DNA from: Streptomyces xiamenensis
GTDB lineage: Bacteria > Actinomycetota > Actinomycetes > Streptomycetales > Streptomycetaceae
Reading direction: 5' to 3'
Length of the DNA: 64,000 bases
Assembly: GCF_000993785.3 (NCBI RefSeq)
Contig: NZ_CP009922.3
Span: 5,766,001 to 5,830,000, forward strand
Both the position numbers and the translations under genes were made by a program. Position 1 is the stretch's first letter; every line of letters starts with the position of its first letter. The notes below the pieces were generated by a model that was not told where the DNA came from, made no database searches, and saw only the letters and a program-made list of their open reading frames with translations. This document shows positions 32,682 to 41,555 of the stretch, piece after piece.

Positions 32682-34135
32682 GCACCACCGGACCCCACCC
32701 CCGCACGCTCGGCCGGACCACCGCGCACCGGCTGCCCCCGGCGCTGCGCCCGGCCCTGGACGCGGGCGCGCTGCGCACCCGCGTCCTGCACTTCGGCCTG
32801 GGCGCCTTCCACCGCGCCCACCAGGCCCTGTACACCGAGAACGCCGCCCTGCGCAGCGGCGAACCCTGGGGCATCACCGCGGTCGCCCCCCGCTCCGTGG
32901 AGACGGTGCGCGCCCTGCGCGCCCAGGACTGCCTCTACACGCTGACCGAACAACACCCCGAAGGGCCGCGCCCGCGCGTCCTGTCGGCACTCACCGGCGC
33001 GCTGGCCATGACCGAGGACACCGGACGGATCGACGCGCTGCTCACCGACCCCGAGGTGACGGTGGTGACCCTGACCGTCACCGAGAAGGGCTACCACGCG
33101 CGCGGCGGCACCCTCGACCGCACCGACCCCGCGGTCGCCGCCGATCTGGCGGCGACCGCGGACCCGGCGCTGACCGGGGCGCGCACCGTCATCGGGCGGC
33201 TCGCCACGGGACTCGCCGCCCGGATGCGCACCACCGGCGCCCCGATAAGCGTCGTCTCCTGCGACAACATGGCCGGCAACGGCGCCGTGCTCGGCGCCGC
33301 CGTCCGGGCCTTCACCGAGGCCAGCGGCTGGCCCGACCGGCACACCGTGCTGGAGCGGATGACCTCCGCCGTGACCTTCCCCGCCACCGTCGTGGACCGG
33401 ATCGTGCCCGCCACCACGGACGCCGACCGCGCCGCCGCCGCTGCCGCCCTCGGCCTCACCGACGCCCTGCCGGTCACCGCCGAGCCCTACCGGCAGTGGA
33501 TCCTCCAGGACACCTTCGCCGCCCCTCGCCCACCCTGGGAACACGACGGCGCCCTGTTCGTCGCGGACCCCGCCCCGTATCAGCTCACCAAGCTGCGCCT
33601 GCTCAACGGATCCCACTCCGCCCTCGCCTATCTCGGCCTCGCGGCCGGTGCCACCACCATCGACGGCACCCTGGCCACCGACTGGGGCGAACCCCTGGTC
33701 CGCGCCCTGTGCGCCGAGGTCGCCGGTACCCTCCCGCCCGGCGGCCCCGACCCCGCCGCGTACGCCGAAGCGCTGGTGACCCGCTTCCGCAACCCCGCGA
33801 TCGGCCACCGGCTGCGCCAGATCGGCTCGGACGGTTCGCTGAAGATCCCCGAACGCTGGCTGCCGGCCCTGCGCACCCTGCGCGCGGCCGGCGCCGCCAC
33901 CCCCGCACTCGAACTCGCCCTCGCCGGGTGGGTGCTCAGCACCCACCCCGAGGCCGGCACCACCGACCCGGCGGCCACCACCCTCGCCGCCCAGCACCTG
34001 CCGGAAGACCCCGCCGGCACCGTACGCGCCCTGCTCACCGCCCTCGGCGCCCCCGACCTGGCGGACGACCAGGAACTGACCACCGCCGTCGCCGCCCGGC
34101 TGCCCGCCCTGCGGGCCGGCCGCGTCGAGATCTGA
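32678..34135 (+). CDS. uxuB: Mannitol-dehydrogenase-family fructuronate reductase / mannonate oxidoreductase
   Basis: This 485-residue polyol dehydrogenase has the N-terminal Rossmann start HFGLGAFHRAHQALYTENA, VTEKGYH, SCDNMAGNG, and the family active-site region KLRLLNGSHSALAYLG with the catalytic Lys. It should interconvert D-fructuronate and D-mannonate with NAD(H), feeding ManD. Mannitol 2-dehydrogenase or altronate oxidoreductase are alternatives in the same family, but the dehydratase next door favours mannonate. The GTG lies in a GTGA overlap with manD. Confidence 0.85.
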   Translation: MSTTGPHPRTLGRTTAHRLPPALRPALDAGALRTRVLHFGLGAFHRAHQALYTENAALRSGEPWGITAVAPRSVETVRALRAQDCLYTLTEQHPEGPRPRVLSALTGALAMTEDTGRIDALLTDPEVTVVTLTVTEKGYHARGGTLDRTDPAVAADLAATADPALTGARTVIGRLATGLAARMRTTGAPISVVSCDNMAGNGAVLGAAVRAFTEASGWPDRHTVLERMTSAVTFPATVVDRIVPATTDADRAAAAAALGLTDALPVTAEPYRQWILQDTFAAPRPPWEHDGALFVADPAPYQLTKLRLLNGSHSALAYLGLAAGATTIDGTLATDWGEPLVRALCAEVAGTLPPGGPDPAAYAEALVTRFRNPAIGHRLRQIGSDGSLKIPERWLPALRTLRAAGAATPALELALAGWVLSTHPEAGTTDPAATTLAAQHLPEDPAGTVRALLTALGAPDLADDQELTTAVAARLPALRAGRVEI

Positions 34136-34200
34136 GAACCCGCGGCACCCCTCCCGTCCCCATCCCTCCCCAGCGCACCGCAGGAACAACGGAGTTCACG

Positions 34201-35598
34201 ATGACGAACAGCGCCACCACGGAGCCCACCGGCGCCGTGCACAGAACCACCCGGGACCTCACCCGGGCCGCCGTCTCCGGATGGCTGGGCACCGCCATGG
34301 AGTTCATGGACTTCCAGCTCTACTCCCTGGCCGCCGCCATCGTCTTCAACAAGATCTTCTTCCCCGACGTCAGCCCCGCCATCGGCCTCATCGCCGCCAT
34401 GGCCACCTACGGCGTCGGCTACGTCGCCCGCCTCGCCGGCGCCGTCTACTTCGGCCGCATGGGCGACCGTCTGGGCCGCAAGAAAGTCCTCATCATCACC
34501 ATCGTGATGATGGGTGTGTCCACCACTCTCATCGGCGCCCTGCCCACCTACGCCACCATCGGCATCATGGCCCCGGCCCTGCTGGTCGCCCTGCGCCTCA
34601 TCCAGGGATTCGGCGCCGGGGCGGAGATCGCCGGAGCCACCGTCATGCTCGCCGAGTACGCGCCGCCACCGCGCCGCGGCCTGGTCGCCTCCCTCGTCTC
34701 CCTCGGCACCAACTCCGGGACCCTGGCCGCCTCCGGACTGTGGGCCATCCTGCTGGCCGTGCTCACCGAGGAACAACTCCTCGCCTGGGGCTGGCGACTG
34801 CCCTTCCTGCTCAGCTTCGTGCTGCTGATCTTCGCCCTGTGGCTGCGCCGCAACCTCAAGGAGAGCCCCGTCTTCGAGGAGCGCCCCGACGTGGTCGACG
34901 GCGTCGCCCTCACCCGGGGCGAGCTGGAGGCGACCGCCGCCGCCACCGGGGAGGAGGACCGGCACGCCGGCACCCTGGAGGCCGGACTGCGCCAGCGCAA
35001 GGGCAGGGCGTTCTTCCTCGCCCTGGGCCTGCGCTTCGGCCAGGCGGGCAACTCCGGCCTCGTCCAGACCTTCCTGGTCGGCTACATCGCCACCACCCTG
35101 GCCGTGGACCGCGCCATCCCCACCGACGCCATCCTGTACGGCTCCCTGCTCGGCTTCGTCACCGTGCCGCTGGTCGGTATCCTCGGCGACCGCTTCGGCC
35201 GCCGCCCGATGTACATCGCGCTCACCACCGCGACCATGCTCCTCGCCTTCCCGTTGATGCTGATGATCGCCCAGGGCTCCACCACCGCCCTGATGGTCGG
35301 CATGGTCCTGGCACTCAACATCGGCGTGCTCGGCCTGTTCTCCCTGGAGTCCGTCACCATGGCCGAACTCTTCGGCTCCCGCACCCGCTTCACCCAGCTC
35401 GCCGTCGCCAAGGAGATCGGCGGCGTCCTCGCCACCGCCATCGGCCCGGTGCTCGCCGCCTCCCTCACCGCCGCCACCGGCAGCTGGTGGCCGATCGCCG
35501 CCATGCTGATCGTCTACTCCGCCATCACCCTCACCTCCGCCGTCCTGGCCCCGGAGACCCGGGGACGCGACCTGGTCCGACTGGAGGACGCGGCATGA
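34201..35598 (+). CDS. MHS-family MFS symporter
   Basis: This 465-residue transporter belongs to the metabolite:H+ symporter group (ProP/ShiA/KgtP type). It opens with SGWLGTAMEFMDFQLYSLAAAIVFNKIFFP, has motif A as GRMGDRLGRKKVLI near residue 90 and again as GDRFGRRPMYI near 330, and RLIQGFGAGAEIAGATVM. It is likely the uptake system for the sugar acid the operon degrades. The ATG follows a weak ribosome site after a 65-bp gap, the only real gap within the operon. Confidence 0.9.
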   Translation: MTNSATTEPTGAVHRTTRDLTRAAVSGWLGTAMEFMDFQLYSLAAAIVFNKIFFPDVSPAIGLIAAMATYGVGYVARLAGAVYFGRMGDRLGRKKVLIITIVMMGVSTTLIGALPTYATIGIMAPALLVALRLIQGFGAGAEIAGATVMLAEYAPPPRRGLVASLVSLGTNSGTLAASGLWAILLAVLTEEQLLAWGWRLPFLLSFVLLIFALWLRRNLKESPVFEERPDVVDGVALTRGELEATAAATGEEDRHAGTLEAGLRQRKGRAFFLALGLRFGQAGNSGLVQTFLVGYIATTLAVDRAIPTDAILYGSLLGFVTVPLVGILGDRFGRRPMYIALTTATMLLAFPLMLMIAQGSTTALMVGMVLALNIGVLGLFSLESVTMAELFGSRTRFTQLAVAKEIGGVLATAIGPVLAASLTAATGSWWPIAAMLIVYSAITLTSAVLAPETRGRDLVRLEDAA

Positions 35599-36632
35599 AA
35601 GCGGTCGTCGTCCACGGCGCCGGAGACGTCCGCGTCGACGAACTCCCCGCCCCCGCACCGCCGGGCCCGGGCGAGGTCCTGCTGGCCCTCGAATGGGGCG
35701 GCATCTGCGGCTCCGACCTCGCCTACTGGAAACACGGCGCTTCCGGCACCGCCACCCTGAACCGGCCCATGGTCCTGGGCCACGAGATCGCCGGCCGGAT
35801 CGCCGCCCTGGGCCCCGGCGTCAGCGGACTCACGGCAGGACAGCCGGTCACCGTCCACCCCGCACGGCCCACCGCGAACTCGGTGCTGCCGCCGCGGCTC
35901 GCCGGGCGCACCAACCTCCACTCGCGGGTACGGTACTTCGGCTCCGCAGCGTTCGACCCGCACACCGACGGCGGCTTCAGCCAGTACCGTACGGTCCCCG
36001 CCGACCAGATACGGCCGCTGCCGGACGGAGTGGACACCGAACACGGCGCCCTGGCCGAACCGCTCGCCGTCGCCCTGCACGCCGTGCGCCGCGCCCCGGA
36101 CCCGCGCGGGCGCACCGTCCTGGTCAACGGCGCGGGCCCCATCGGCTCCCTGGTGGTCGCCGCCGCGCTGCACCGCGGCGCCGGTGCCGTCATCGCGGCC
36201 GACCTCTGCGCCGATTCACTCGCCGTCGCCCGCGCCATGGGGGCCACCGACACCCGCGACCTGTCCCGTGGTGCCGGCCTGCCGCAGGACACCGAGATCG
36301 TCTTCGAGGCGTCCGGGGCACCCGCGGCGCTCGGGCCGGTCCTGCGTGCCACCGCACGCGGCGGCACCCTCGTCCAGGTCGGCAACCTGCCCGGCACCCC
36401 GGCGCCCGCCGCCCTGGGCGAGCTGGTCACCCGGGAGATCAGCTGGGTCGGCTCCTACCGCTTCGCCGGCGAACTGGACGAGGCGCTGGCCGCCCTGCGC
36501 GACGGCCTCGACGTCGGTCCGGTCATCAGCCACCGCTTCGGCATCGAGGAGGCGCCGACCGCCCTGGCGGTGGCCGCCGACCCGGCCACCGGAAGCGGCA
36601 AGGTCATGCTGCGGCTGGCGGACGCCCCATGA
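35595..36632 (+). CDS. Zinc-type L-idonate/L-gulonate 5-dehydrogenase-like MDR
   Basis: This 345-residue medium-chain dehydrogenase has the catalytic-zinc Cys in GICGSDLAYWKHG, the GHE motif in VLGHEIAG and the NAD-binding NGAGPIGSLVV. It aligns by eye with E. coli IdnD, including VRYFGSAAFDPHTDGGFSQY. The structural-zinc lobe has lost its four cysteines (the stretch HPARPTANSVLPPRLAGRTN has none). In this operon it may oxidise L-gulonate to D-fructuronate, which UxuB and ManD would process, or L-idonate. The ATG overlaps the transporter stop. Confidence 0.85.
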   Translation: MKAVVVHGAGDVRVDELPAPAPPGPGEVLLALEWGGICGSDLAYWKHGASGTATLNRPMVLGHEIAGRIAALGPGVSGLTAGQPVTVHPARPTANSVLPPRLAGRTNLHSRVRYFGSAAFDPHTDGGFSQYRTVPADQIRPLPDGVDTEHGALAEPLAVALHAVRRAPDPRGRTVLVNGAGPIGSLVVAAALHRGAGAVIAADLCADSLAVARAMGATDTRDLSRGAGLPQDTEIVFEASGAPAALGPVLRATARGGTLVQVGNLPGTPAPAALGELVTREISWVGSYRFAGELDEALAALRDGLDVGPVISHRFGIEEAPTALAVAADPATGSGKVMLRLADAP

Positions 36633-37618
36633 CCCGCCCACCGGCCGGCGCCGGTGCCGACATCGTGTGCCTGGGCGAGACCATGGCGGTCATCGCCCCC
36701 ACCGACGGCCGGCCGCTGGCCACCGCGGCGCACCTGGCCCTGGGTGTCGGCGGCGCCGAATCCAACGTCGCCTGCGCGCTGGCCGGGCTCGGACACCGCG
36801 CCGCCTGGGCCGGACGGGTCGGTCAGGACCCGTTCGGCACCCGGGTCCTGACCGAACTCGCCGCCCGCGGGGTCGACATCAGCGGCGCGACGGTGGACCC
36901 CGAGCGGCCCACCGGCCTGTACGCCAAGGACCCCGGGCCCGGCGGTACCCGCACCCACTACTACCGGCGCCACTCCGCCGCGAGCCGGATGGGCCCCGGC
37001 CTCGCCTCCCACCCCGCCCTGCGCGCGGCCCGGATCCTGCACGTCACCGGCATCACCGCCGCCCTGTCCGACAGCTGTGCCGCCCTGCTGGACGCCCTGG
37101 TGGTACGGCGCGCCGCGCCAGGACCGCTGATCTCCTTCGACATCAACCACCGCCCGGCGCTGTGGCGCGAGGGCCCCCGGCAGGCGGCACCCACCCTGCT
37201 CGCCCTCGCCCGCGCCGCCGACGTGGTGTTCACCGGTCGGGACGAGGCCCAGGAGCTGTGGGGCACCGCCCGCCCCGAGGACATCCGGGACCTGCTGGCC
37301 CCCGCCCCTCTCGTCGTGGTCAAGGACGCCGAACACGGCGCCACCGCCTACAGCACCCGTGAGGGCACCACCTTCGTCCCCGCCCGCCGGCTGCGGGTGA
37401 TCGAACCGGTCGGCGCGGGCGACGCCTTCGCCGCCGGCTACCTCGCCGGGCTGCTGGAGGAACGCGAGCCGGTCGCCCGGCTGCGCCTGGGCCACCTCGC
37501 CGCGGCCGCCGCCCTGCGCACCGCCGCCGACCTGCCCACCCTGCCGCCGCGCACCGCACTCGACCCCTGGCTCACCCTCGACGACGCCGCCTGGAGAGCC
37601 CTTGATGACCAGCACTGA
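36629..37618 (+). CDS. kdgK: 2-Keto-3-deoxygluconate kinase, PfkB family
   Basis: This 329-residue ribokinase-family sugar kinase shows the N-terminal GETMAVIAPTDG, the substrate-facing GGAESNVACALAGLGH, FDINHRPALW and the catalytic-Asp motif PVGAGDAFAAGYLAG. It should phosphorylate KDG to KDPG with ATP. It overlaps the dehydrogenase stop by 4 bp and the aldolase start by 14 bp. The paralogue at 61112-62068 in the galactonate operon shares the FDINHR/GAGDAF layout. Confidence 0.9.
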   Translation: MTRPPAGAGADIVCLGETMAVIAPTDGRPLATAAHLALGVGGAESNVACALAGLGHRAAWAGRVGQDPFGTRVLTELAARGVDISGATVDPERPTGLYAKDPGPGGTRTHYYRRHSAASRMGPGLASHPALRAARILHVTGITAALSDSCAALLDALVVRRAAPGPLISFDINHRPALWREGPRQAAPTLLALARAADVVFTGRDEAQELWGTARPEDIRDLLAPAPLVVVKDAEHGATAYSTREGTTFVPARRLRVIEPVGAGDAFAAGYLAGLLEEREPVARLRLGHLAAAAALRTAADLPTLPPRTALDPWLTLDDAAWRALDDQH

Positions 37619-38231
37619 CCCGCTCGCCCCCCTCGCCGCCGACCGCGTCATCGCCGTCATCCGCGCCGCCGAGATCCCCGACGCCGCCGCCCTGTGCGCG
37701 GCGCTGCGCGAAGGCGGCATCCACTGGGTCGAGTTCACCTACACCACCCCGGACCTGGCCGGCCACCTGCGGCGGGCCGCCCCCGAGGCCGGCGCGGGGC
37801 TGGGCGCCGGAACGGTGCTCACCGCCGCCCAGGCCGAGCAGGCCATCGAGGCGGGCGCCCGCTACCTGGTCACTCCCGGCGTGCGCCCGGCAGTCGCGGA
37901 GGCCGCCGCGCCGGCCGGCATCCCCGTTGTCATGGGAGCGCTCACCCCCACCGAGGTCGCCCGGGCCCTGGACCTGGAGGCCGCCGCGGTGAAGATCTTC
38001 CCCGCCCACGCCTTGGGCCCGCGCCACTTCAAGGACCTCGGCGGCCCCTACCCCGGCACCCCTCTGGTGGCCTCCGGCGGCGTCAACGCCACCAACGCCG
38101 CCGCGTTCCTGGCCGCCGGGGCCCTCGCCGTGTGCGCCGGATCCGACGTGGTCCCCCCGGCCGCCGTCGCCGCTGCCGACTGGCGGCAGATCACCGAGCG
38201 CGCCAGGGAGTTCACCGCGGCGCTGGGATGA
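37605..38231 (+). CDS. eda: KDPG aldolase
   Basis: Eda splits 2-keto-3-deoxy-6-phosphogluconate into pyruvate and glyceraldehyde 3-phosphate, ending the operon's pathway. The 208-residue class-I aldolase has the Glu in WVEFTYTT, GAGTVLTAAQAEQAIEAGA, LVTPGVRP, the Schiff-base Lys in AAVKIFPA and the phosphate loop VASGGVNATNA. The ATG at 37605 (rather than the TTG one codon upstream) follows GGAGAG. No second aldolase is visible in the window, so it may also serve the galactonate operon. Confidence 0.93.
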   Translation: MTSTDPLAPLAADRVIAVIRAAEIPDAAALCAALREGGIHWVEFTYTTPDLAGHLRRAAPEAGAGLGAGTVLTAAQAEQAIEAGARYLVTPGVRPAVAEAAAPAGIPVVMGALTPTEVARALDLEAAAVKIFPAHALGPRHFKDLGGPYPGTPLVASGGVNATNAAAFLAAGALAVCAGSDVVPPAAVAAADWRQITERAREFTAALG

Positions 38232-38376
38232 CGGGAGCCGGATGTCCCGCCGCCTCGCCCGAACGTCAACATCGGGGCGCGCGGGGCACCCGGTCGGCGG
38301 AACTCCCGGCCTGTCCCTGGATTTCGCGGCCCGTTCCGGCCCAGCATGACGGTGGGACCCAGCCGAGGGAGACACC

Positions 38377-39501
38377 ATGTCCGCCACCATCGCCGCCGTG
38401 GTCAGGCCAGGTACCGGCGCCTTCGCGTGGGAGGAGATCCGGCTGGACGCACTGCGCGCCGACGAGGTGCTGGTCCGGATCGTCGGTGCCGGCATCTGCC
38501 ACACCGATCTCGCGGTACGGGACGGCCACGTCCCGCTGCCGCTGCCCGCCGTGCTCGGCCACGAGGGCGCCGGCGTCGTCCAGGCGGTCGGGGACCGGGT
38601 GACCCGGGTCGCCCCCGGCGACACCGTGCTGCTGTCCTTCAGCTCCTGCGGCGCGTGCGGCGCCTGCGCACACGGGCGTCCCGGACACTGCGACACCTTT
38701 CTGCACCGCAACGCCTCCGGTTCCCGCGCCGACGGCACCAGCCCGCTCGCCGACGCCGGCGGCGAGCGGCTCTCCGGGCGGTTCTTCGGACAGTCCTCCT
38801 TCGCCGCCCTGGCCATCGCCGACGAACGCTGCGCCGTCCCGGTCGAGGTCGCGGACGAGGACGAACTCGCCCGGCTCGCCCCCGTCGGCTGTGGCGTGCA
38901 GAGCGGCGCGGGCGCCGTCCTGAACGTGCTGCGTCCCCAACCGGGCGACACGCTCGCCGTCTTCGGCACCGGAGCGGTCGGCCTGTCCGCGGTGATGGCG
39001 GCGGCCCTCACCGCGGCGGTGCGGGTCATCGCCGTCGACCTCCGCCCCGCCCGGCTCGCCCTCGCCCGCGAACTCGGCGCCACCGACACCCTCGACGCCG
39101 GGCAGGGCGATGTGGCCGAGCGCCTGGCCGAGCTGACCGGCGGCCGCGGTGTCAGCCACGCCGTGGAGAGCAGCGGGGTGCCCTCCGTCCTGCGCCAGGC
39201 CGTCGACGCGCTGGCCGTCGGCGGCACGGTGGCGGTGCTCGGTCTGCCGCCGGCCGGCACCGAGGTGGCGTTCGACGTCAACGCCCTGCTGAGCGGCCGT
39301 ACCGTGCGCGGTGTGTACGAGGGCGACAGCGACCTGGTCACCTTCATCCCCGCCCTGGTCGCCCTGCACCGCGCCGGCCGCCTCCCCTTCGACCGGCTGA
39401 TCCGCACCTATCCGCCCGAGCGGATCAACGAGGCGGCCGATGCCGCCGCCCGGGGCGAGGTCATCAAACCGGTCCTGCGGTTCCCGGCCACCCCCGGCTG
39501 A
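38377..39501 (+). CDS. Zinc-dependent aryl/benzyl-alcohol-type dehydrogenase
   Basis: This 374-residue medium-chain dehydrogenase has the catalytic-zinc Cys in GICHTDLAVRDG, VLGHEGAG, and an intact structural-zinc lobe SSCGACGACAHGRPGHC. The coenzyme motif is FGTGAVGLSAVM, followed by RLALARELGATDTLDA. The long form with the FFGQSSFA and VGCGVQSGAGAV segments resembles XylB-type benzyl alcohol dehydrogenases. The ATG follows GAGGGAG. It is separated from eda by 145 bp with no evident terminator, so readthrough is possible. The substrate is unknown. Confidence 0.88.
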   Translation: MSATIAAVVRPGTGAFAWEEIRLDALRADEVLVRIVGAGICHTDLAVRDGHVPLPLPAVLGHEGAGVVQAVGDRVTRVAPGDTVLLSFSSCGACGACAHGRPGHCDTFLHRNASGSRADGTSPLADAGGERLSGRFFGQSSFAALAIADERCAVPVEVADEDELARLAPVGCGVQSGAGAVLNVLRPQPGDTLAVFGTGAVGLSAVMAAALTAAVRVIAVDLRPARLALARELGATDTLDAGQGDVAERLAELTGGRGVSHAVESSGVPSVLRQAVDALAVGGTVAVLGLPPAGTEVAFDVNALLSGRTVRGVYEGDSDLVTFIPALVALHRAGRLPFDRLIRTYPPERINEAADAAARGEVIKPVLRFPATPG

Positions 39502-39510
39502 CACCGACGC

Positions 39511-39840
39511 TCAACCGGCGGACTCATGGCCGTTCAGCCGGACCTCCTCGATGTCCAGGTGGGCCTGGACCTGCCGCGGCACCGTGTCGTCGATGCGCCG
39601 CTCGTCGCGCAGCCGCAGTACCGTGGCCCATTGGTGGGCGATCATGGCCAGCGGCAGTTCGCCGTAGTGCCGGTTGTACGTCAGCGCCATCTCGTCCTCC
39701 CCGTGGCCGTTCCCGGGTCCGGCCCGCAGCACCGTCTCGTACTCCCGCCGCGTCCACTCCAGCACCTCCGGGGAGGTACCGAGCCCTGCGGCCTGCCGCC
39801 GGGTCGCGGCGCTCGCCCGGCCGGCCCGCCGCGCTGGGTC
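39511..39840 (-). pseudogene. Remnant of a Na+/H+ antiporter C-terminal tail
   Basis: The frame encodes about 85 recognisable residues: EVLEWTRREYETVLRAGPG, RHYGELPLAMIAHQWATVLR and LRDERRIDDTVPRQVQAHLDIEEVRL. The last segment matches the cytosolic tail pattern of CPA1/NhaP-type exchangers (LRDEGRIDDEV, DLDLEE). No transmembrane part is present, and the upstream part of the frame overlaps the dehydrogenase gene at 39845. It is most simply a 3' scrap of a deleted antiporter. A small independent gene cannot be excluded. Confidence 0.5.
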
Positions 39841-39844
39841 GGGC

Positions 39845-40889
39845 TCAGGCCATGGTCGACACATCGATCACGAAGCGGTAGCGGACGTCGGAGGCGAGGA
39901 TCCGCTCGTAGGCGTCATTGATCTTCTGCGCCGGTATCAGCTCGATCTCGGAGCCGATCCGCTGCACGTCGCAGAAGTCGAGCATCTCCTGGGTCTCGGG
40001 CAGCCCGCCGATCATCGATCCGGCGAAGGTACGGCCCGAGGTGAGCAGGGAGAACACGTTCAGCGACATCGGTTCGGCGGGCGCGCCCACATTGACCAGG
40101 GCGCCCTCCACGGTGAGCAGCGACAGATAGGCGTCGAGGTCCAGACGGGCACTGACCGTGTTGATGATCAGATCGAAGGTCCCGGCCAGCTGCTCGAAGG
40201 TCTCCGGGTCGGAGGTGGCGTAGTAGTGGTCCGCGCCCAGCCGCAGCCCGTCGTCCCGCTTCTTCAGCGACTGCGACAGCACGGTGACCTCGGCACCCAG
40301 CGCGTGGGCGAGCTTGACCGCCATGTGGCCCAGACCGCCCAGGCCGACCACCGCGATCTTCGTCCCCGGCCCGGCGCCGAACCGGCGCAGCGGCGAGTAG
40401 GTGGTGATGCCCGCGCACAGCAGCGGGGTGGCAGCGGCCAGATCGACGCTCTCGGGCATCTTGAGCGCGAAGTCCTCGGTGACCACGATGTGGGTCGAGT
40501 AGCCTCACGTGGGTGAGGCGGCCGTCCGTCTCCAGCGCGCCGTAGGTGAGGGTGCCGCCGACCGTGCAGTACTGCTCCCGGCCGGACCGGCATGGGGCGC
40601 ACGCGCCGCAGGAGCCGACCAGACAGCCGATGCCTGCCTTGTCGCCGGGCGCGAAGCGGGTGACCTCGGCACCGACCTCGGTGACGATGCCCGCGATCTC
40701 GTGGCCGGGGACGACCGGGTAGTGGGCGTCCCCCCATTCGCCGCGGACGTGATGGATGTCGGAGTGGCAGATCCCGGCGTACCGGATCTCTATCAGGATG
40801 TCGTGCGGGCCGACCTCGCGGCGTTCGATGGTGGTGGGGGTGAGCGGCTCCGTCGCCGAGGTGGCGGCGTAGGCGTTGACAGTGAACAC
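39845..40889 (-). pseudogene. NAD(P)-dependent alcohol dehydrogenase (YahK/AdhC type), frameshifted
   Basis: The N-terminal part (MFTVNAYAATSATEPLTP, GICHSDIHHVRGEWG, VPGHEIAGIV, structural-zinc CGACAPCRSGREQYC, LTYGALETDGRLTH) is in one frame to about 40509. The rest (GYSTHIVVTEDFALKMPES, VVGLGGLGHMAVKLAHALGAEV, through VDVSTMA) is in another. One surplus base around 40505-40508 breaks the expected THGGYSTH. The joined protein would be about 347 residues, normal for cinnamyl-alcohol/aldehyde reductases. Both halves keep all catalytic residues, so this is a fresh mutation or a sequencing error. Confidence 0.85.
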
Positions 40890-40921
40890 GTTGCTCCGTG
40901 GATGGGGTGGATGTGGTGGTC

Positions 40922-41299
40922 TCAGGTGCGCGGCAGCAGCCGCGTGGTGGTCGAGTGCGCTCCGTCGGTCAGGACGGAGTCGAGGACGGACTGCGCGTAG
41001 TGCCCGTACTTCGTGCGGTACGCGCCGTCCACCTGGTCGTTCAGTGCCGGGTCGGCGTCGCTGTAGGTGACGTCCTTCTCCACACCGCCGGCCCGGATCC
41101 GGCCCTCCCGGCGGATCCGGGTGGACCGGTACCAGTCGGAGTCGGTCCCCTTGACGGACCGCACGTACAGGTCGTCGTGGTCGCGCACCACCCAGATGGT
41201 GCGCCAGCTGCTGAGCGAGCCGTCCTGGCGCAGCGAGGCGATCCGCAGTTCGTCCGCGTCGCCGACCCTGGTCAGTTCGTCATCGGTCCATGTGCTCAT
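40922..41299 (-). CDS. DUF2255-family protein
   Basis: This 125-residue protein reads TWTDDELTRVGDADELRIAS, SWRTIWVVRDHDDLYVRSVKG, DWYRSTRIRREGRIRAGGVEKDV, a flavin/F420-reductase-like split-barrel pattern assigned to DUF2255. The ATG at 41299 follows GAGGTC; a longer frame to 41362 has no better start. It follows the frameshifted dehydrogenase 32 bp upstream on the same strand order, possibly as an operon transcribed from the 256-bp divergent region shared with the XRE gene. Confidence 0.82.
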   Translation of the reverse strand: MSTWTDDELTRVGDADELRIASLRQDGSLSSWRTIWVVRDHDDLYVRSVKGTDSDWYRSTRIRREGRIRAGGVEKDVTYSDADPALNDQVDGAYRTKYGHYAQSVLDSVLTDGAHSTTTRLLPRT

Positions 41300-41555
41300 C
41301 GGATGACCTCCTCGTGCCGCGCGGTCCCACGAGGGGCCCGCGTGATTCCTGCCGGTAGCCAACGACCCCCGGACAGGGCCCGCCGCTGTGACGGGGCGGT
41401 GCGGCGCGAGGCATCACTCGTTCGGACGTTCTCCAGCCTGCCCGGCGCGGCAACCGGGTGGCAGACCGCGATGTGCCGGGGAGCGGCGTTCGGGGGAGTG
41501 ACAGGGCCCCTCTCCCCCCGTCCGTTCCGGCCGCCGGCGCGCGACACTGGAGGGC

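Noticed and set aside
37602..37604. TTG start for eda one codon before the ATG
   Set aside because: ATG at 37605 has correct spacing from GGAGAG and is the stronger codon.
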